Assembly: GCF_030123505.1 (NCBI RefSeq) | Contig: NZ_CP126115.1 | Span: 696,001 to 760,000 of the forward strand | From: Neobacillus sp. YX16 | GTDB lineage: Bacteria > Bacillota > Bacilli > Bacillales > Cytobacillaceae | DNA: 64,000 bases | Direction of reading: 5' to 3' | Shown here: piece after piece, positions 61,642-64,000 of the stretch | How the letters are laid out: every line of letters starts with the position of its first letter | Numbering within the stretch: position 1 is the first letter of the stretch | The notes under the pieces: generated by a model | Seen by the model: the letters and a program-made list of their open reading frames with translations, nothing else | Told to the model about the DNA's origin: nothing | The model's database searches: none | Position numbers and translations under genes: made by a program

Positions 61642-62310
61642 TTGAATGAAAAGAAAGAAGTTGGAGAAAAAGCTGTAGAGTACGTAAAAGACGGTATGGT
61701 AGTCGGACTTGGTACAGGGTCTACCGTATATTATTTCATTTCTAAGCTTGGTCAACTAGTCCAGCAAGGACTTTCCATTAAAGGAGTACCTACTTCTAAG
61801 CAGACAGAAAAATTAGCAATAGAACTTGGCATCCCGCTTGTTTCGTTCCATGAGATTGAGCAAATTGATGTAGCGATCGATGGGGCAGATGAAGTGAACA
61901 CAGAGTTACATCTCATAAAAGGCGGAGGCGGTGCCCTTTTAAGAGAGAAAATTATCGCTGCAGCAGCTAAAACTTTTATTGTCATTGCAGACTCTCATAA
62001 AAATGTAAATACATTAGGAACCTTTCCGCTGCCAATCGAAGTGGTCCCTTATGGAGTTGAAATGACAGTCAAACACGTCAGAGAGCTTGGTGGCAGACCA
62101 GAGATACGACTAGATCAGGGGAATCCTTTTTTAACAGATAACGGTAACTATATTTTGGATACCAGCTTTCAAGAAATTAAGCAGCCAAGAGATTTAGAGA
62201 AAAAGCTAAACCTTATACCTGGTGTGGTGGAAAATGGCTTATTTGTTGGAATGGCGGATGCTGTTATTACCGTTGTTGATAACAAACTTGTAACGAAAGC
62301 TCGAAGATAG
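61642..62310 (+). CDS. rpiA: Ribose-5-phosphate isomerase A
   Basis: 222 residues. Motifs: VGLGTGSTVYYFI (phosphate loop), DGADEV with the catalytic Asp residues, and KGGGGALLREKI with the catalytic Lys. It interconverts ribose-5-P and ribulose-5-P in the pentose phosphate pathway. TTG start behind AAAGGGG. It leads the rpiA-zwf-tkt series. Many Bacillus rely on RpiB, so RpiA in this operon is notable but not unique. Confidence 0.95.
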   Translation: MNEKKEVGEKAVEYVKDGMVVGLGTGSTVYYFISKLGQLVQQGLSIKGVPTSKQTEKLAIELGIPLVSFHEIEQIDVAIDGADEVNTELHLIKGGGGALLREKIIAAAAKTFIVIADSHKNVNTLGTFPLPIEVVPYGVEMTVKHVRELGGRPEIRLDQGNPFLTDNGNYILDTSFQEIKQPRDLEKKLNLIPGVVENGLFVGMADAVITVVDNKLVTKARR

Positions 62311-62346
62311 ATAGTAGAGAAAATAGATTACGAACATGGGGGAAGA

Positions 62347-63852
62347 ATGATGGAATCAATGACCTTTGTCTTATTTGGAGCAACAGGGGATTTAGCAAAA
62401 AGAAAAATTTTCCCAGCTCTATACAACTTATATGTGGATCAAAAATTACCGCAGTCTATATCCATTATTGGACTCGGAAGAGGGGAACTTTCACACTCTG
62501 ATTTTCAAGTAAAAGTAAAAGACTCCATTTTGGAATTTTCACGACGCCTGGAGCATGAGGCTGCTGCTATGGGAGAATTTTTAGAGTACTTCCGCTATAG
62601 TAAGTTGGATGTGAACCGTGAAGAAGATTATCAATCATTACTACAGTTAGTGAAGCAGCGTGAAAAGGAACTTCATTTAGACGAAAACCGGATGTTTTAT
62701 CTTTCGGTTTCACCAGAATTTTTTGACACAATTGCCTTAAACATCAATAACAGTGGACTAGGTAATACATCGGGTTGGAAACGGTTGATCATTGAAAAGC
62801 CATTTGGCCATGACCTCCAATCTGCCCGTGAATTAAATGAAAAACTAAGCCGTGCGTTTGATGAAGACGAAATTTATCGAATTGACCATTATTTAGGGAA
62901 ACCGATGGTTCAAAACCTTGAAGCACTGGCTTTTGCAAACCCCATATTACAGTCGATTTGGAATAAAGAACATATTGCAAATGTCCAAATTACCGCGAGT
63001 GAAACGGTTGGGGTAGAAAAAAGAGCGGGATATTACGATCAGGCTGGAGCAATACGTGATATGGTTCAAAACCATATGCTGCAAATGCTGATGATGACTG
63101 CTATGGACTCTCCTAAAGAAATAAACGCAAAAGAAATTAGAAATGAGAAGCGGAAGGTCATGGAGTCACTTCGTCCTATAATGAAAGAAGATGTTCATTA
63201 CGATATAGTTCGCGGACAATACATTTCAGGGGAAGTAAACGGACAGAAAGTTCCTAGTTATAAAGAGGAGCCAGGTGTAGGGTCTGCTTCCACTACGGAT
63301 ACCTTTGTGGCTGCTCGATTGTGGTTGGATCATCCATCATGGACTGGGGTTCCCTTTTACATTCGGACAGGAAAAAGAATGAAGGAAAAATCTACACGAA
63401 TTGTAATGGAATTTAAAAATCAGGAAAACCATTCATATAAAAATAATCAAATGAAGCCGAACTTATTAATCATCGAAATCAATCCAGATGAAAATATTTC
63501 TTTCCAATTAAACAGCAAAAACCCATTGAATAATGGAAAGGTTGAACCTGTAAGGATAAATTTATCAAATGATCAGATAAGCTTAGGGGTCCCTGAAGCA
63601 TATGAAAGACTTATTTATGATGCTAGTAACGGAGATTCTACCTTCTTTGCTCATTGGAAGGAAGTTGAATTGTCATGGGAATGGGTACAGCCAATTATAG
63701 ATGCCTTTGAGGAAAATCTAGTACCGCTCCATGAATATCAGTCAGGGTCTTATGGTCCTGCTGCCGCTGATTTATTACTTTTCGAAAATGGCTTTAAATG
63801 GTGGCTGGATGAAAAACCTCAAGAAAGCAAGGAAAAGGTACTACACAACTAA
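62347..63852 (+). CDS. zwf: Glucose-6-phosphate 1-dehydrogenase
   Basis: 501 residues. FGATGDLAKRKIFPALYNLY holds the NADP+ site near residues 9-28, RIDHYLGKPMVQN the substrate Lys and His, and IRDMVQNHMLQ the following helix. It oxidises glucose-6-P to 6-phosphogluconolactone, feeding the oxidative pentose phosphate path. GGGGGAAG before the ATG; 36 bases from rpiA and 25 bases before tkt, so an operon. Confidence 0.97.
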   Translation: MMESMTFVLFGATGDLAKRKIFPALYNLYVDQKLPQSISIIGLGRGELSHSDFQVKVKDSILEFSRRLEHEAAAMGEFLEYFRYSKLDVNREEDYQSLLQLVKQREKELHLDENRMFYLSVSPEFFDTIALNINNSGLGNTSGWKRLIIEKPFGHDLQSARELNEKLSRAFDEDEIYRIDHYLGKPMVQNLEALAFANPILQSIWNKEHIANVQITASETVGVEKRAGYYDQAGAIRDMVQNHMLQMLMMTAMDSPKEINAKEIRNEKRKVMESLRPIMKEDVHYDIVRGQYISGEVNGQKVPSYKEEPGVGSASTTDTFVAARLWLDHPSWTGVPFYIRTGKRMKEKSTRIVMEFKNQENHSYKNNQMKPNLLIIEINPDENISFQLNSKNPLNNGKVEPVRINLSNDQISLGVPEAYERLIYDASNGDSTFFAHWKEVELSWEWVQPIIDAFEENLVPLHEYQSGSYGPAAADLLLFENGFKWWLDEKPQESKEKVLHN

Positions 63853-63877
63853 GAATATCTAGGAGGAAATAAAAACG

Positions 63878-64000
63878 ATGTCACAAAACATTGAAAACCT
63901 ATCAGTTTCTACTATTCGAACGCTATCTATTGATGCCATTAATACAGCAAATTCAGGTCATCCTGGTCTCCCGATGGGTGCAGCTCCCATGACGTATGCA
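63878..64000 (+). CDS. tkt: Transketolase, N-terminal part (runs off the window)
   Basis: The first 41 codons read [20 protein letters not shown] followed by [21 protein letters not shown], the invariant transketolase start with the His that contacts substrate phosphate and TPP. AGGAGGA lies 8 bases before the ATG. Truncated only by the window edge. Confidence 0.93.
   Translation, partial: MSQNIENLSVSTIRTLSIDAINTANSGHPGLPMGAAPMTYA

Overview
The window is AT-rich Firmicute chromosome from a spore-forming member of the Bacillaceae (a Bacillus, Neobacillus or Peribacillus relative). The evidence is a B. subtilis-type rRNA-tRNA operon end, strong AGGAGG-type ribosome binding sites, an L-box on dapA, a T-box leader, spore genes (a YhcN-type lipoprotein, a CwlJ-type hydrolase, a GH18 lipoprotein) and a GMP reductase very close to that of B. 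subtilis. I name the genus from memory of family sequences and did no database search.

Layout. 1-850: 3' end of a 5S rRNA and seven tRNA genes (Glu, Val, fMet, His, Gln, Gly, Ile). 1.1-16.5 kb: housekeeping and accessory single genes, including the DUF2243/CtaG-like membrane pair, lysine-riboswitch-controlled dapA, an RlmI-like methyltransferase, a CwlK-like peptidase, ilvE, a DegV protein, an alpha/beta hydrolase, guaC, and spore-type lipoproteins. 16.8-24.4 kb: a mobile-element zone with a group II intron, two related IS110-family elements (one with a broken transposase), a T-box leader driving a GNAT acetyltransferase, and cwlJ isolated between the two insertion sequences. 24.5-27.7 kb: a SUKH-type protein, an EamA transporter and gene debris.

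28.2-39.0 kb is the most distinctive region: a catabolic island with a GntP-type permease, larE, a PrpR_N/PAS/AAA/Fis regulator that lacks the sigma-54 contact loop, a DUF1537 four-carbon acid sugar kinase, a PdxA2-type dehydrogenase, a LarA-family nickel-dependent racemase/epimerase, larB and larC. It encodes the whole nickel-pincer cofactor pathway next to a tetronate kinase and dehydrogenase. This suggests that the LarA homologue epimerises a sugar acid (for example D-threonate/D-erythronate) rather than lactate. Three copies of a TTGC-N4-TGCA motif and two cre-like sites lie in its control regions.

39.3-45.2 kb: a frameshifted threonine synthase, a truncated flavodoxin-fold oxidoreductase, an M20 hydrolase, a LysR regulator, small genes and many hairpin repeats. 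45.4-57.4 kb: ung, a two-domain TerD protein, a PLD-helicase-DUF3427 protein convergent with a NUDIX hydrolase (possible defence pair), an M48 protease fused to ankyrin repeats, a MazG-like protein behind three copies of an 18-bp palindrome, a nucleotidyltransferase, an amidohydrolase, and an MFS pump divergent from a MerR regulator with a classic 19-bp-spacer promoter. 57.6-60.7 kb: a PTS EIIC-EIIA protein without EIIB and with Tyr at the expected phosphohistidine, divergent from an AraC regulator. 61.5-64 kb: a small stress protein and the pentose phosphate genes rpiA-zwf-tkt (tkt runs off the window).

Intergenic DNA is unusually rich in repeat families: 52-bp tandem hairpin repeats, short GGA/TCC hairpins, a CCTCATTT...AAATGAGG family, GTGCCTG hairpins, and TAATCAAACGTTTGATTA operators.
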